Source: Alphaproteobacteria bacterium (GTDB lineage Bacteria; Pseudomonadota; Alphaproteobacteria; UBA11222). Taken from it: DNA of 7,539 nucleotides. The notes under the pieces are model-generated. The model searched no databases and was not told the DNA's origin. It worked only from the letters and a program-made list of their open reading frames with translations. Positions 1 to 7,056 of this stretch are shown in pieces. Both the position numbers and the translations under genes were made by a program. Numbering within the stretch: position 1 is the stretch's first letter; each line of letters starts with the position of its first letter. The stretch covers positions 556-8,094 of the forward strand of contig DMKG01000097.1 in assembly GCA_003454415.1 (NCBI GenBank), given 5' to 3'.

Positions 1-577
1 CCTCGCGCCCTTGGGGCGCCGGGGGGGCGGCGTGGATTTCAACGCCGGCAAAACGCGCTGTGGTTTCCACCACCAGGCGGTAATGGGGATGCAGCCCGCC
101 GGAAAGCACCGCCTTGCGCCGTTTGGTGGCGCGGGCCGCCATCAGCACCGCTTCCGCGCAGGAGGTAGAGCCGTCATACATGGAGGCGTTGGCGATATCC
201 ATGCCAGACAGCATCGCCACCTGGGTCTGAAATTCGAAAAGATATTGCAGCGTGCCCTGTGAAATCTCCGGCTGATAAGGCGTATAGGAAGTCAGGAATT
301 CCGAACGCTGAATCAGATGGTCAACGGCGGCGGGAATGTGATGACGGTACGCCCCTGCGCCACAGAAGAAGGGCGCGTCACTGGCGGAAAGATTTTTCGC
401 CGCCATGGCGCGCATGGCCCTTTCCACTTCCATTTCCCCCTGATGGGAAGGAAGATTGAAAGGCGCTGGCTGACGCGCCGCCTCAGGCACATCGGCGAAG
501 AGATCCTCAACGCCGCCGACGCCAATCACCCGCAGCATTTCGGCGCGATCTTCCGGGGTCAGGGGCAGATAACGCAT
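1..577 (-). CDS. gcvPA: Glycine dehydrogenase (decarboxylating) subunit 1, N-terminal part (cut by window edge)
   Basis: This is the N-terminal half-subunit of the P protein of the glycine cleavage system. With GcvPB it decarboxylates glycine using pyridoxal phosphate and passes the aminomethyl group to the lipoyl arm of GcvH, in the cytoplasm. About 192 residues are visible, starting [15 protein letters not shown]. Family hallmarks seen are [51 protein letters not shown] and [11 protein letters not shown], in the order expected for the first part of the roughly 450-residue GcvPA. The separate small start, rather than a roughly 950-residue fused GcvP, follows from the N-terminal sequence being GcvPA-type; GcvPB should lie beyond the left edge. 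The ATG shares one base with the gcvH stop (TGATG), which suggests translational coupling. A seven-G run at 21-27 lies inside the gene, and the frame stays open through it. Confidence 0.95.
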   Translation of the reverse strand, partial: MRYLPLTPEDRAEMLRVIGVGGVEDLFADVPEAARQPAPFNLPSHQGEMEVERAMRAMAAKNLSASDAPFFCGAGAYRHHIPAAVDHLIQRSEFLTSYTPYQPEISQGTLQYLFEFQTQVAMLSGMDIANASMYDGSTSCAEAVLMAARATKRRKAVLSGGLHPHYRLVVETTARFAGVEIHAAPPAPQGRE

Positions 578-954
578 CAGCCAAGCCCTTCCACGTAACG
601 CTGATAGGCGTCGGCATCCATCAGTCTGTCCAATTCCGTCTTGTCGGACAGACGAAGCCTGAAGAACCACCCGTCTCCTTCCGCGGCCTCGTTCACCCTG
701 GCCGGTTCGCTTTCCAGGGCGGTGTTCACCGCAGTCACTTCGCCGCTGGCGGGAGCGTAGATTTCCGAGGCGGCCTTGACCGATTCCACAACGGCGATTT
801 CATCTCCCTGCTGCGCCCCCGCGCCAATCTGGGGCAGTTCGACGAACACAATATCACCCAGCTGCTCCTGGGCGTAATTGGAGATGCCCACCGTGGCGAT
901 CTCCCCGTCCAGGCTTATCCATTCATGATCTTCGGTATAAAACTTTTTCTGCAT
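577..954 (-). CDS. gcvH: Glycine cleavage system H protein (lipoyl carrier)
   Basis: GcvH carries the aminomethyl intermediate on a lipoyl-lysine arm between the P, T and L proteins. The product has 125 residues, normal for the family. It starts [13 protein letters not shown], continues [20 protein letters not shown], and has the lipoylation motif VESVKAASE with Lys60 as the expected lipoyl site. This is followed by the second half of the lipoyl hammerhead ([12 protein letters not shown]) and the acidic [11 protein letters not shown] segment. The ATG at 954 was chosen because the family begins there; the frame stays open upstream to 1101 only by running through the 3' end of gcvT. It begins 10 nt after the gcvT stop codon, with only a weak ribosome binding site (GGACC), so translation may depend on ribosomes arriving from gcvT. 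The stop overlaps the gcvPA start by one base. Confidence 0.97.
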   Translation of the reverse strand: MQKKFYTEDHEWISLDGEIATVGISNYAQEQLGDIVFVELPQIGAGAQQGDEIAVVESVKAASEIYAPASGEVTAVNTALESEPARVNEAAEGDGWFFRLRLSDKTELDRLMDADAYQRYVEGLG

Positions 955-964
955 GGGGGTCCGT

Positions 965-2155
965 TTATTTGTGAAAGCGTTTCGGGATGAAGGGAAGGGA
1001 GACGGTATGCGCAGGCAGCAGCTTGCCGCGCACCAGAAGCTGAAGCGGTGTTCCGGGCGCCGCAAACGCGGCGCTGACATAGCCCATGGCGATGGGCGCA
1101 TTCAGGGTCGGGCTGAAGCCGCCGCTTGTGATCTGACCGATCTTCTTGCCGGTCTGGTCCTGTATTTCCGTCCCCTCGCGCGCCGGGGCGCGGCCATCGG
1201 GTTTGACGCCCACCAGAAGGCGGCTCACACCCTGGCGGATCTGTTCCTGAATGATAGCAGCGCCCGGAAAACCGCCGGCCTCACGGCGGCGCTTGCCGAT
1301 CGACCAGAGCAAATTCGCCTCTATGGGGGTGGTGGTCTCGTCGATGTCATGTCCATAGAGACACAAGCCAGCCTCAAGGCGCAGACTGTCACGCGCGCCA
1401 AGTCCCACCGGCTCGACTTCCGGTTCCGCCAGCAGGCGAACGGCCCACTCCTGTGCGGCGGAGGCGGGGAGGGAGATTTCAAACCCATCTTCGCCCGTAT
1501 AACCGCAGCGGTGCACGATCACCTCCTGGGAGGCAATGGCGAAACTTCCCCCATGCATGAATTTGAGCGCGGCGCCTTGCGGGATATGACGCGCCAGCAC
1601 ATTCGCGGCCTGTGGCCCCTGTAGGGCAAGCAGCGCCCGGTCCGGCAAGGGCTCCAGTACGGCTACGCCGGTGAGCGCTTTTTCGATATGGGTGAAATCC
1701 TCCATCTTGCGCCCCGCATTGACCACTAGGAACAGGGCGTTTCCCTTGTCCTTCGCCCAATGACGGGTCACCATCAGATCATCGAGAATCCCGCCCCGCT
1801 CATTCAGCAATTGGGTGTAGCGCATCTGCCCCGGGGAAAGCCCGGCGATATCGCCCGGCGTGAGCGACTCGAAAGCAGCGGCGATATCCACCCCTGGCCG
1901 GGGGTGTAACACGGCCTGACCCATATGGGAGACGTCGAACAGGCCCGCATGGGCGCGGGTGTGCAGATGTTCCTTCAGAATGCCGGCGGGGTAGTGGACC
2001 GGCATGTCATAGCCCGCAAACGCCGTCATCTTCGCACCGAGTTTCAGGTGCAGGGCATGCAGCGGGGTCTTGTGCAATTCGGCGCTGGGAAGCTCAACCA
2101 TCAAACCCGGTCCCGTAGAATTAGCAGCTGCTCCAGAGACAGGCCTGGCCTGCAT
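965..2155 (-). CDS. gcvT: Aminomethyltransferase, glycine cleavage system T protein
   Basis: GcvT takes the aminomethyl group from GcvH, releases ammonia and makes 5,10-methylene-tetrahydrofolate. From the ATG at 2155 the product is 396 residues, slightly long for a family of about 365-380. Recognisable blocks are [39 protein letters not shown] (Asp125-126, the region of the catalytic Asp), [39 protein letters not shown] and [19 protein letters not shown]. Start choice: the ATG at 2155 sits 8 nt after a GAGGGGG tract (2164-2170) at the end of the riboswitch. The ATG at 2101 gives 378 residues, closer to family length, but has a poorer ribosome binding site. A GTG at 2176 lies inside the riboswitch and is unlikely. 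First gene of the gcvT-gcvH-gcvPA operon. Confidence 0.95.
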   Translation of the reverse strand: MQARPVSGAAANSTGPGLMVELPSAELHKTPLHALHLKLGAKMTAFAGYDMPVHYPAGILKEHLHTRAHAGLFDVSHMGQAVLHPRPGVDIAAAFESLTPGDIAGLSPGQMRYTQLLNERGGILDDLMVTRHWAKDKGNALFLVVNAGRKMEDFTHIEKALTGVAVLEPLPDRALLALQGPQAANVLARHIPQGAALKFMHGGSFAIASQEVIVHRCGYTGEDGFEISLPASAAQEWAVRLLAEPEVEPVGLGARDSLRLEAGLCLYGHDIDETTTPIEANLLWSIGKRRREAGGFPGAAIIQEQIRQGVSRLLVGVKPDGRAPAREGTEIQDQTGKKIGQITSGGFSPTLNAPIAMGYVSAAFAAPGTPLQLLVRGKLLPAHTVSLPFIPKRFHK

Positions 2156-2163
2156 CCGGTACG

Positions 2164-2170
2164 CCCCCTC
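2164..2170 (-). promoter_or_regulatory. Ribosome binding site of gcvT, touching riboswitch P1
   Basis: GAGGGGG ends 8 nt before the ATG at 2155, a good Shine-Dalgarno match and distance. Its first three bases (2168-2170) are also the last bases of the predicted P1 helix of the second glycine aptamer (CTCTG 2282-2286 with CAGAG 2168-2172). Folding of that helix could therefore change access to the site. The overlap is seen in the sequence; the regulatory effect and its direction are inferred. Confidence 0.6.
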
Positions 2171-2395
2171 TGTCACGGAACCTGAGAGATTTGACCTGGC
2201 CGGTGTATGAACAGACGGCCGGGCTTACGCCTTCGGTGAAATGCAGAACGGAAGTTCAATGACCGCCATGCATTTGCTTTCCAGAGTTTCATCCCCCTGC
2301 GGTCCGGTTGCCTGAGAGTTTCCGGGGCGGTTGCTCCTTCGGCGCCGGTTAGCGCAATACCCGAAGTATCGCCCTTGCCGGTCTCTTCCGCAGGG
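2168..2395 (-). promoter_or_regulatory. Tandem glycine riboswitch (two aptamers) upstream of gcvT
   Basis: Two glycine-binding aptamers lie in the leader of the gcv operon. Aptamer 1 (about 2295-2395) is closed by a perfect 8-bp P1 helix, CCCTGCGG (2388-2395) with CCGCAGGG (2295-2302). It contains the conserved core strings GGCGCCGAAGGAGCAA and CTCTCAGGCAACCGGACCG. Aptamer 2 (about 2168-2286) is closed by CTCTG (2282-2286) with CAGAG (2168-2172), and contains CACCGAAGGCGTAAGC and ATCTCTCAGG. Inside it a helix AAATGCA/TGCATTT and a helix GGCCG/CGGCC can form. The short linker between them (GGGGGATGAAACTCTGG) is typical of the tandem class. In known cases glycine binding turns on gcv expression; the position and target gene here fit that. 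Identification is by conserved core motifs, helix pairing and the downstream gcvT gene. Confidence 0.95.
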
Positions 2396-2414
2396 ATCAT
2401 CTGTATATATGGGA

Positions 2415-2442
2415 ATGATAAGCGCGCCAGCGCCAGAGTCAA
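2415..2442 (-). promoter_or_regulatory. Predicted sigma70-type promoter of the gcv operon
   Basis: On the minus strand TTGACT (2437-2442) and TATCAT (2415-2420) are separated by 16 bp, close to the TTGACA-17-TATAAT consensus. Transcription would begin near 2408, about 12 nt before the first riboswitch helix, giving a leader of about 250 nt before gcvT. The -35 hexamer lies across an 8-bp inverted repeat (see separate entry). Position and spacing are seen; activity is inferred. Confidence 0.65.
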
Positions 2443-2456
2443 CTGATTCTCTGGCG
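2431..2456. repeat. Perfect 8-bp inverted repeat over the gcv -35 element (possible operator)
   Basis: CGCCAGAG (2431-2438) and CTCTGGCG (2449-2456) are perfect inverted copies with a 10-nt spacer. The arm centres are 18 bp apart, just under two helical turns, as often seen for dimeric repressors or activators. The -35 hexamer falls in the left arm and spacer. No T-tract follows on either strand, so an intrinsic terminator for the upstream lipoprotein gene is less likely. A role as operator is inference. Confidence 0.45.
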
Positions 2457-2486
2457 GGGGATTGGACACAGCACCTGCCGCTAGAG

Positions 2487-2514
2487 CATGATGCGTTTAT
2501 CATGATGCGCTTAT
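2487..2514. repeat. Two tandem 14-bp repeat units with CTAGAGCATGATGCG context
   Basis: CATGATGCGTTTAT (2487-2500) is followed directly by CATGATGCGCTTAT (2501-2514), with one mismatch in 14. The preceding bases make CTAGAGCATGATGCG (2481-2495), a string that I recall as resembling one end of dispersed intergenic repeats in alphaproteobacterial genomes. The junction makes the palindrome ATCATGAT. It lies between the lipoprotein stop and the gcv promoter. The repeat itself is certain; membership of a dispersed family is from memory. Confidence 0.55.
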
Positions 2515-2581
2515 ATTGAATCCTGAAGCTTTGCGGGGAAGCCCACCCAGGAGAAGCGTGGGGCGCGCCAGCATCCGCCGT

Positions 2582-3136
2582 CTATTGCCCGGTTTCTATT
2601 ACTGGCGGGGCGTTCTCCGGCTTGGCGATGCTTTGTTCGAACTGTTCGCGCGATAATTGAAATCCCACCAGGATCTCATATCCCTCTCCGTCCTTGCCTT
2701 CCGGCACCTCAAATTTGATATCGTCATAGCTTCTGGCGAAAAAAACCTGCGGCCTGTCCGATTTGAACTTTCCCGAATCCTTTTCAATTGACTTGTTGAT
2801 GACGCCGCCTTCCGGATTGAGAAGCGCCACGAAATATCTGAAGTCAAAGTCGCTTTCTGTCATTGCGGGGCCGCGATCGGCGCGCATTTCAAACCGGATC
2901 TCCGCGGTCATCCTGTTTTTTTTGAGGTCGCAATTCTGCAAACGGGCGCGCATGAATTCCAGATCGTAAGCAGGCTCCCCGTTTCCGCCAGTGGCGCGAA
3001 GATGGGAGGCGGTGCTGAGAACGCCGACTGTCGGGCAGATCAGGGGTTTTGCGAAAATCTCATCGTCATTGCCGCCGCACGCGCCAAGCAGCAGGAATAA
3101 TGCCAGAGGCATTACCGCAAAGGGTTTCATAGGCAT
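2582..3136 (-). CDS. Conserved hypothetical lipoprotein
   Basis: A 184-residue protein with a lipoprotein signal peptide: a short n-region with Lys4, a hydrophobic stretch (FAVMPLALFLLL) and the lipobox LGAC with Cys20 as the lipidation site. GGND follows, without Asp at +2, so outer-membrane sorting is likely if the enterobacterial rule applies. After the signal come ICPTVGVL and QNCDL (Cys34 and Cys69, a possible disulfide), RADRGPA, FRYFVALLNPEG and the C-terminal YEILVGFQLSREQFEQS, a pattern suggesting a small beta-rich domain. From memory it resembles a family of alphaproteobacterial lipoproteins with the same CP..VL, RGPA, YFVA and VGFQL blocks and no assigned function. The start may be Met1 (3136) or Met3 (3130); neither has a strong ribosome binding site. 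It lies 71 nt after the CDGSH gene on the same strand and may share its transcript. Confidence 0.85.
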   Translation of the reverse strand: MPMKPFAVMPLALFLLLGACGGNDDEIFAKPLICPTVGVLSTASHLRATGGNGEPAYDLEFMRARLQNCDLKKNRMTAEIRFEMRADRGPAMTESDFDFRYFVALLNPEGGVINKSIEKDSGKFKSDRPQVFFARSYDDIKFEVPEGKDGEGYEILVGFQLSREQFEQSIAKPENAPPVIETGQ

Positions 3137-3207
3137 GGGATCAACTGAAAAATTCGTTCTGGAAACAGGCCGGTTGTCGTTTCCGCCGCTCCGTCACGGG
3201 CCATTGG

Positions 3208-3447
3208 TCAAAGTTTGTTATGAGTTCCATCGCACATTGGGCTGTTACCGGTTTTCTTGCAAGCGCAGAAAAACACCTTGCGATTCTTATCCGCCTCATA
3301 GGGTAGCGGAGTGAACGTGGTGCCCTTGTGGGAGCCATCACAGAAAGGCTGTTTTGCCGACCTGCCGCACGCACACCAGAAATATTTCTTGCCAGCTTCC
3401 ACATCGATCGCGATAGGTTGCTTTCCTGCGATCACGGGTTCTGTCAT
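3208..3447 (-). CDS. Small protein with two CDGSH iron-sulfur motifs
   Basis: A 79-residue soluble protein with two CDGSH-type motifs in tandem: CACGRSAKQPFCDGSH (residues 25-40, ligands Cys25, Cys27, Cys36, His40) and CACKKTGNSPMCDGTH (residues 61-76, ligands Cys61, Cys63, Cys72, His76). Each fits C-x-C-x2-S/T-x3-P-x-C-D-G-S/T-H, except that the second has Gly at the S/T position. Each motif should bind a labile [2Fe-2S] cluster with three Cys and one His. Two motifs in one chain is the arrangement of the CISD3-like group, which fold as one monomer, in contrast to dimeric mitoNEET. Such proteins are thought to act in electron or Fe-S cluster transfer, but the bacterial role is not settled. 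The ATG at 3447 has a strong purine-rich site (GGGGGAT) upstream. It is divergent from ispH, itself a [4Fe-4S] enzyme. Confidence 0.93.
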   Translation of the reverse strand: MTEPVIAGKQPIAIDVEAGKKYFWCACGRSAKQPFCDGSHKGTTFTPLPYEADKNRKVFFCACKKTGNSPMCDGTHNKL

Positions 3448-3522
3448 GGCGATCCCCCTTTTCGGCTGTTGTGAAGTTTACGCATTGGGTTGCATTCTAA
3501 TAGCATATATTGTGTGAAGCAA
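3448..3522. promoter_or_regulatory. Divergent intergenic region between the CDGSH gene and ispH
   Basis: These 75 nt must hold the start signals for the minus-strand CDGSH gene, and probably for the plus-strand ispH cluster. The stretch 3491-3515 is clearly more AT-rich than its surroundings. A TATATT at 3506-3511 could be a -10 box for ispH, but the bases 15-18 bp upstream do not make a convincing -35 box. I cannot assign exact promoter elements on either strand. Confidence 0.35.
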
Positions 3523-4470
3523 ATGACCAAACCGGAATTGACAATCTATCTTGCCGCGCCGCGCGGGTTCTGTGCGGGCGTCGACCGCGCCATACAGATC
3601 GTCGAAAAAGCGTTGAAGAAATATGGCGCGCCGATTTATGTGCGCCATGAAATCGTGCATAACCGCCATGTAGTGGAAAGCCTGGAGGCGCTTGGCGCCG
3701 TGTTCATCAATGAACTGGACGAAGCCCCTTCGGACCGTCCGGTGGTCTTTTCGGCCCATGGGGTGCCGAAATCCGTGCCCGCCAGCGCCAGGGAGCGGGG
3801 GCTGTCTTTTCTCGACGCTACCTGTCCGCTGGTCTCCAAGGTGCATAGAGAGGCGGAGCGCCGCCATGCCCAGGGGCGGGAGATTGTCCTGATCGGCCAT
3901 GCCGGGCATCCAGAAGTGATTGGCACCATGGGCCAGTTGCCGGATGGGGCGGTCACTTTGCTGGAAACGGTCGCGGACGCAAAGAATTTTGAGCCCGGAG
4001 GGAAGAGCGGTCTGGCCTATCTGACCCAGACGACTTTGTCCGTGGACGATACGGCGGAAATCATCGCAGTGCTGCGCCAGCGCTTTCCGGACATCGCCGG
4101 TCCTCCACGGGAGGATATCTGTTACGCCACCAGCAACCGGCAGGCTGCGGTGAAGGCCATTGCTCCCCGCTGTGACGCCTTATTGGTATTGGGGGCGCCC
4201 AACTCATCCAATTCCATGCGCCTGGTCGAGGTGGCGCAGCGCGCAGGCTGCCGTCAGGCCATGCTGGTGCAGAACGCCGCCGGGTTGAACATGGAGAGGT
4301 TTGCGGGTATCTCCAGTCTTGGAATCACCGCCGGGGCGTCGGCCCCGGAAATTCTGGTGAGCCAGGTGCTGGAGGCGTTCGCAATGCATTTTTCAACCCG
4401 GATCGAAGAAGTCGCCGTGACCCGCGAGGATATCGAATTCAAGCTGCCCCGCGCCCTGATGGACTCCTGA
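3523..4470 (+). CDS. ispH: 4-hydroxy-3-methylbut-2-enyl diphosphate reductase
   Basis: IspH (LytB) performs the last step of the MEP isoprenoid pathway, reducing HMBPP to IPP and DMAPP with a [4Fe-4S] cluster. The product from the ATG at 3523 is 315 residues, matching the usual length of about 316. Cluster ligands are Cys17 ([11 protein letters not shown]), Cys101 ([11 protein letters not shown]) and Cys200 (ICYATSNRQ). Substrate-binding and catalytic residues are present: His46, His79 (FSAHGVP), the [12 protein letters not shown] block with His129 and Glu131, and the SSNS motif at 228-231. A TTG at 3490 would add 11 residues ([11 protein letters not shown]) that are not typical of the family, so the ATG is preferred. 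First gene of the plus-strand cluster, 22 nt before thrB; the order ispH-thrB-rnhA is common in alphaproteobacteria. Confidence 0.97.
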   Translation: MTKPELTIYLAAPRGFCAGVDRAIQIVEKALKKYGAPIYVRHEIVHNRHVVESLEALGAVFINELDEAPSDRPVVFSAHGVPKSVPASARERGLSFLDATCPLVSKVHREAERRHAQGREIVLIGHAGHPEVIGTMGQLPDGAVTLLETVADAKNFEPGGKSGLAYLTQTTLSVDDTAEIIAVLRQRFPDIAGPPREDICYATSNRQAAVKAIAPRCDALLVLGAPNSSNSMRLVEVAQRAGCRQAMLVQNAAGLNMERFAGISSLGITAGASAPEILVSQVLEAFAMHFSTRIEEVAVTREDIEFKLPRALMDS

Positions 4471-4492
4471 GAGGAAAGAGAGCAGACGGCGC

Positions 4493-5464
4493 ATGGCGGT
4501 TTACACGGAAATCTCCGATGAAGAACTTGACGCTTTTATCGGCAATTACGATGTCGGCGGAGTGATCTCCTATAAGGGCATCGCCGAAGGGGTAGAGAAC
4601 AGCAATTACATGCTGCGAACCGATGGGGGCAATGGCACGTATTTTCTGACCCTGTATGAAAAACGGGTGGCCGAGGCGGATCTTCCCTATTTCATCAGCC
4701 TGATGGAGTTCCTGGCGAGCCGCGGCATTTCCTGTCCGCTGCCCGTACATAGTTCGGACGGTCTTGCCTTGCGTGTCCTGGCTGGGCGGCCTGCCGCACT
4801 GGTGACATTCCTTGACGGCGTGTCGGTCAGGCGTCCGCAGCCCCAGCATTGTACGAGCCTTGGAGAAGGGCTGGCGCGGATGCATCTTGCGGGGCTGGAT
4901 TTTCCCATGGCGCGCGAGAACGCGCTGTCGGTCAGAAACTGGCGGCCGCTTTATACGCGCAGCGCCGGCCGGGCGGATGAAGTGGCGAGGGGTCTTGCTG
5001 CGGAGCTGGATGAAGAACTGCAGTTTCTTGAAACCCACTGGCCGGAGCGCCTGCCCTTCGGCGTCATTCATGCGGATCTGTTTCCCGATAATGTGTTTTT
5101 CCTGCAGGGCCGCCTCAGCGGCTTCATTGATTTCTACTTCGCCTGCAATGACGCGCTGGCCTATGACCTGGCGATCTGTATGAATGCGTGGTGTTTTGAG
5201 GCGGATGGCGCCTTCAATGTCACCAAGGCCCGCGCCATGCTGGCGGCTTACCGCGCCGTGCGGCCCATGAGCAGCGCCGAGATTGCAGCGCTGCCTGTTC
5301 TGGCGCGGGGAGCGGCGCTGCGTTTCCTGCTGACCCGCCTGCACGACTGGCTGTTTCCCGTGGACGGCGCGCTGGTGCGGCCAAAGGATCCGCTGGAATA
5401 TCTGTACAAACTTCGTTTCCATCGCGATATCAGGGATGCCGCCGCCTATGGAATCGCCCCATGA
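4493..5464 (+). CDS. thrB: Homoserine kinase, type II (phosphotransferase fold)
   Basis: Phosphorylates homoserine with ATP to O-phosphohomoserine in threonine synthesis. The 323-residue product belongs to the aminoglycoside-phosphotransferase-like homoserine kinases, not the GHMP type of E. coli. It has the N-terminal signature [16 protein letters not shown] and the [15 protein letters not shown] loop, then FLTLYEKR in the nucleotide-binding lobe. The catalytic loop is [10 protein letters not shown] (His193, Asp195, Asn200), followed by the metal-binding segment [11 protein letters not shown] (Asp213) and [11 protein letters not shown]. The C-terminal [12 protein letters not shown] and [12 protein letters not shown] blocks are also family-typical. 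A purine tract GAGGAAAGAGAG (4471-4482) lies before the ATG but is rather far for a standard ribosome binding site. The stop overlaps the rnhA start by 4 nt (ATGA), implying coupled translation. Confidence 0.96.
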   Translation: MAVYTEISDEELDAFIGNYDVGGVISYKGIAEGVENSNYMLRTDGGNGTYFLTLYEKRVAEADLPYFISLMEFLASRGISCPLPVHSSDGLALRVLAGRPAALVTFLDGVSVRRPQPQHCTSLGEGLARMHLAGLDFPMARENALSVRNWRPLYTRSAGRADEVARGLAAELDEELQFLETHWPERLPFGVIHADLFPDNVFFLQGRLSGFIDFYFACNDALAYDLAICMNAWCFEADGAFNVTKARAMLAAYRAVRPMSSAEIAALPVLARGAALRFLLTRLHDWLFPVDGALVRPKDPLEYLYKLRFHRDIRDAAAYGIAP

Positions 5465-5922
5465 CGGGGGCGCAGTTGGACAGGGTTGATATTTACTCCG
5501 ACGGCGCCTGCTCCGGCAATCCGGGGCCGGGAGGCTGGGGCGCGCTTCTGGTGCAGGGCGGGGTAGAGAAGGAGATTTGCGGCGGCGCGCCGCAGACCAC
5601 CAATAACCGAATGGAAATGACGGCGGCGATCCAGGCGCTGAAAGCTCTGAAACGGCGCTGCAATGTGCATCTCCACACCGACTCCCTTTATTTACGTGAG
5701 GGCGTCACCACATGGATTCATGGCTGGAAAAGAAATGGCTGGCGAACCTCAGCCAGGAAACCGGTCAAGAATCAGGATCTTTGGATGGAGCTTGACGCCC
5801 TGATGCAGCGCCAGAATGTCAGCTGGCACTGGGTGAAGGGGCATTCCGGCCATAAGGAAAATGACCGGGCCGATCAACTGGCCAATCAGGGAATGGCGCC
5901 TTTCAGGGCCGGATCAGCCTGA
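5461..5922 (+). CDS. rnhA: Ribonuclease HI
   Basis: Cuts the RNA strand of RNA-DNA hybrids, for example Okazaki primers and R-loops, in the cytoplasm. The product has 153 residues, close to the 155 of E. coli. All catalytic residues are present with a constant offset of four from E. coli: Asp14 ([16 protein letters not shown]), Glu52 (NNRMEM), Asp74 (HTDS), His128 (VKGHSGH) and Asp138 (NDRADQLA). The substrate-handle region reads [12 protein letters not shown]...KPVKNQDLW, as in canonical enzymes. Translation starts inside the end of thrB (ATGA). The last 9 nt overlap the convergent unknown gene at 5914-7056. Last gene of the ispH-thrB-rnhA cluster; no intrinsic terminator was seen after it. 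Confidence 0.97.
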   Translation: MTGAQLDRVDIYSDGACSGNPGPGGWGALLVQGGVEKEICGGAPQTTNNRMEMTAAIQALKALKRRCNVHLHTDSLYLREGVTTWIHGWKRNGWRTSARKPVKNQDLWMELDALMQRQNVSWHWVKGHSGHKENDRADQLANQGMAPFRAGSA

Positions 5923-7056
5923 GCCGACGCCTTTGGCGCTCAGCGCCATGCGCATACCGGCAAACATCTCTTTGATCACGTCCCCTTCATAACGAATCGA
6001 ACGCCCGTTATGGCTGAAGCGCGCCCAGACATCCGTAACCAGCGCCAGCGAGCAGTTGCATGCGCCGAGCGTCCAGTATTTCTCGACTGCGGTCTGCAGG
6101 AAATCGCGAAACGGTATCGGATTGCCTTCGCTGACCATCGCCTCATAGGACTGATTGCAGTCCTGGAAAACTTCCTGGGTTTTTTTATAGGCGTTGCGCA
6201 GTTTCTGCCCGATGTCCTTGCGGGACATCATCAGCATTTCTCTTTCAGAAGCCAGCATTCTGCGTATATCGATCGGAATGGAGTTATCTGACTGAAGAAA
6301 CACAAGCAGTTCTCCCACACGGCTGCGGATACGCTGAAACTGGTACTGGTAATAGGAAATGCCTTTCCAGGCGCCAAAAACCTCCGGTATCGCCTCCGCC
6401 TCGATCCGGAAGGCTGCTATAAAGGCGGATGCGTCGCTGGAATTCGGATCCCAGATGCTTTCGATGAAGGATTGCGTTTTCCTTTCCGCCTCTATGCCCC
6501 CAAGCCCCGCATGGGCGCGGGCGATGATGGGCCGCACCCTCTGTTCGATGACGTGGCGGACTTCCGCTTCCTCGTCTTTGTGGACGTCCAGATAGAGATC
6601 ATGCACGGTGATATTGTTTTCCTGCAGAGAGGTTTTCAACAGGAACGGATCGAAAGACGGCACATTCGCCAGCACACGCAACATTTCCAGATCGTGCCCG
6701 TGGGTTTCTCTGTCGCTGATGTCGATGCCGCAATGATGCTTCATCAGTTCCGCGTATTTCGGCTGGCCAATAAAAATCGCGTGGCCTCCCAGTTCTGGCT
6801 CATCCTGAACCTTGGGCACAAAGATGGCGGTCTGAATGGCGTCTTTCGCAGCAGCTCTTTTGAGAGAGACGGCCGGACTCTTTCCGGCGCAGGCGGCTTT
6901 TTCTGCAAAGCTCGGCTGTTTGAAGATGATGACATTGTTCAGGTCATTGCTCTTGAACAGGCGGCTTTCCGGCGGCAGTTCACGTGAGATATCGAGTACG
7001 CGGAACGCCACCGCGGAACTTGCATGCAGAATATGTTCGATAGGGATGGTAGACAC
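5914..7056 (-). CDS. Hypothetical protein, 380 residues, function unknown
   Basis: I do not recognise this protein. The predicted product of 380 residues appears soluble, with no signal peptide or membrane segment. The N-terminal half is mixed ([44 protein letters not shown]), with an acidic [20 protein letters not shown] segment at about residues 157-176. The C-terminal half (about 210-345) looks mainly helical and aromatic-rich ([54 protein letters not shown]). Cysteines occur at 56, 109, 300, 333 and 335, the last two as CNC. The composition and length argue for a real gene. It starts with GTG at 7056; no ATG is available near it. It lies downstream of the peroxiredoxin gene on the same strand, separated by a hairpin, and its stop overlaps the 3' end of rnhA by 9 nt in a convergent arrangement. 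Confidence 0.85.
   Translation of the reverse strand: MSTIPIEHILHASSAVAFRVLDISRELPPESRLFKSNDLNNVIIFKQPSFAEKAACAGKSPAVSLKRAAAKDAIQTAIFVPKVQDEPELGGHAIFIGQPKYAELMKHHCGIDISDRETHGHDLEMLRVLANVPSFDPFLLKTSLQENNITVHDLYLDVHKDEEAEVRHVIEQRVRPIIARAHAGLGGIEAERKTQSFIESIWDPNSSDASAFIAAFRIEAEAIPEVFGAWKGISYYQYQFQRIRSRVGELLVFLQSDNSIPIDIRRMLASEREMLMMSRKDIGQKLRNAYKKTQEVFQDCNQSYEAMVSEGNPIPFRDFLQTAVEKYWTLGACNCSLALVTDVWARFSHNGRSIRYEGDVIKEMFAGMRMALSAKGVGSG

Noticed and set aside
21..27. Seven-G run in gcvPA as a phase-variation or frameshift site
   Set aside because: The reading frame stays open and protein-like on both sides, and a single 7-mer in GC-rich DNA is not evidence of phase variation.
953..1624. Plus-strand open frame of 223 residues opposite gcvT
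   Set aside because: It lies wholly antisense to the strongly recognised gcvT and gcvH coding region, and its translation has no family features; it is a by-product of high GC content.
2173..2503. Two minus-strand open frames of 92 and 98 residues over the gcv leader
   Set aside because: They overlap the promoter and the structured glycine riboswitch; the conserved RNA motifs explain this sequence and the translations look like no protein.
3161..3184. Short inverted repeat GGAAAC...GTTTCC between the CDGSH and lipoprotein genes
   Set aside because: Six base pairs around a 12-nt loop and no T-run is too weak to call a terminator.
3141..3404. Minus-strand open frame of 87 residues overlapping the CDGSH gene
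   Set aside because: It is out of frame with the clear double-CDGSH protein on the same strand and has no features of its own.
3490..3522. TTG start giving an 11-residue longer IspH
   Set aside because: The extra residues are not typical of IspH, and they would overlap the AT-rich stretch likely to contain the promoter; the ATG at 3523 gives the standard length.
4439..5422. Minus-strand open frame of 327 residues opposite thrB
   Set aside because: Thr kinase motifs on the plus strand are unambiguous. The antisense product is rich in Arg, Gln and His, with no recognisable domain, as expected for a shadow frame.
6472..6987. Plus-strand open frame of 171 residues opposite the unknown gene
   Set aside because: I compared the two strands because neither product is known. 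The minus-strand frame is more than twice as long and has balanced composition and plausible helices. The plus-strand one is rich in Arg, Phe, His and Gln, typical of antisense translation.
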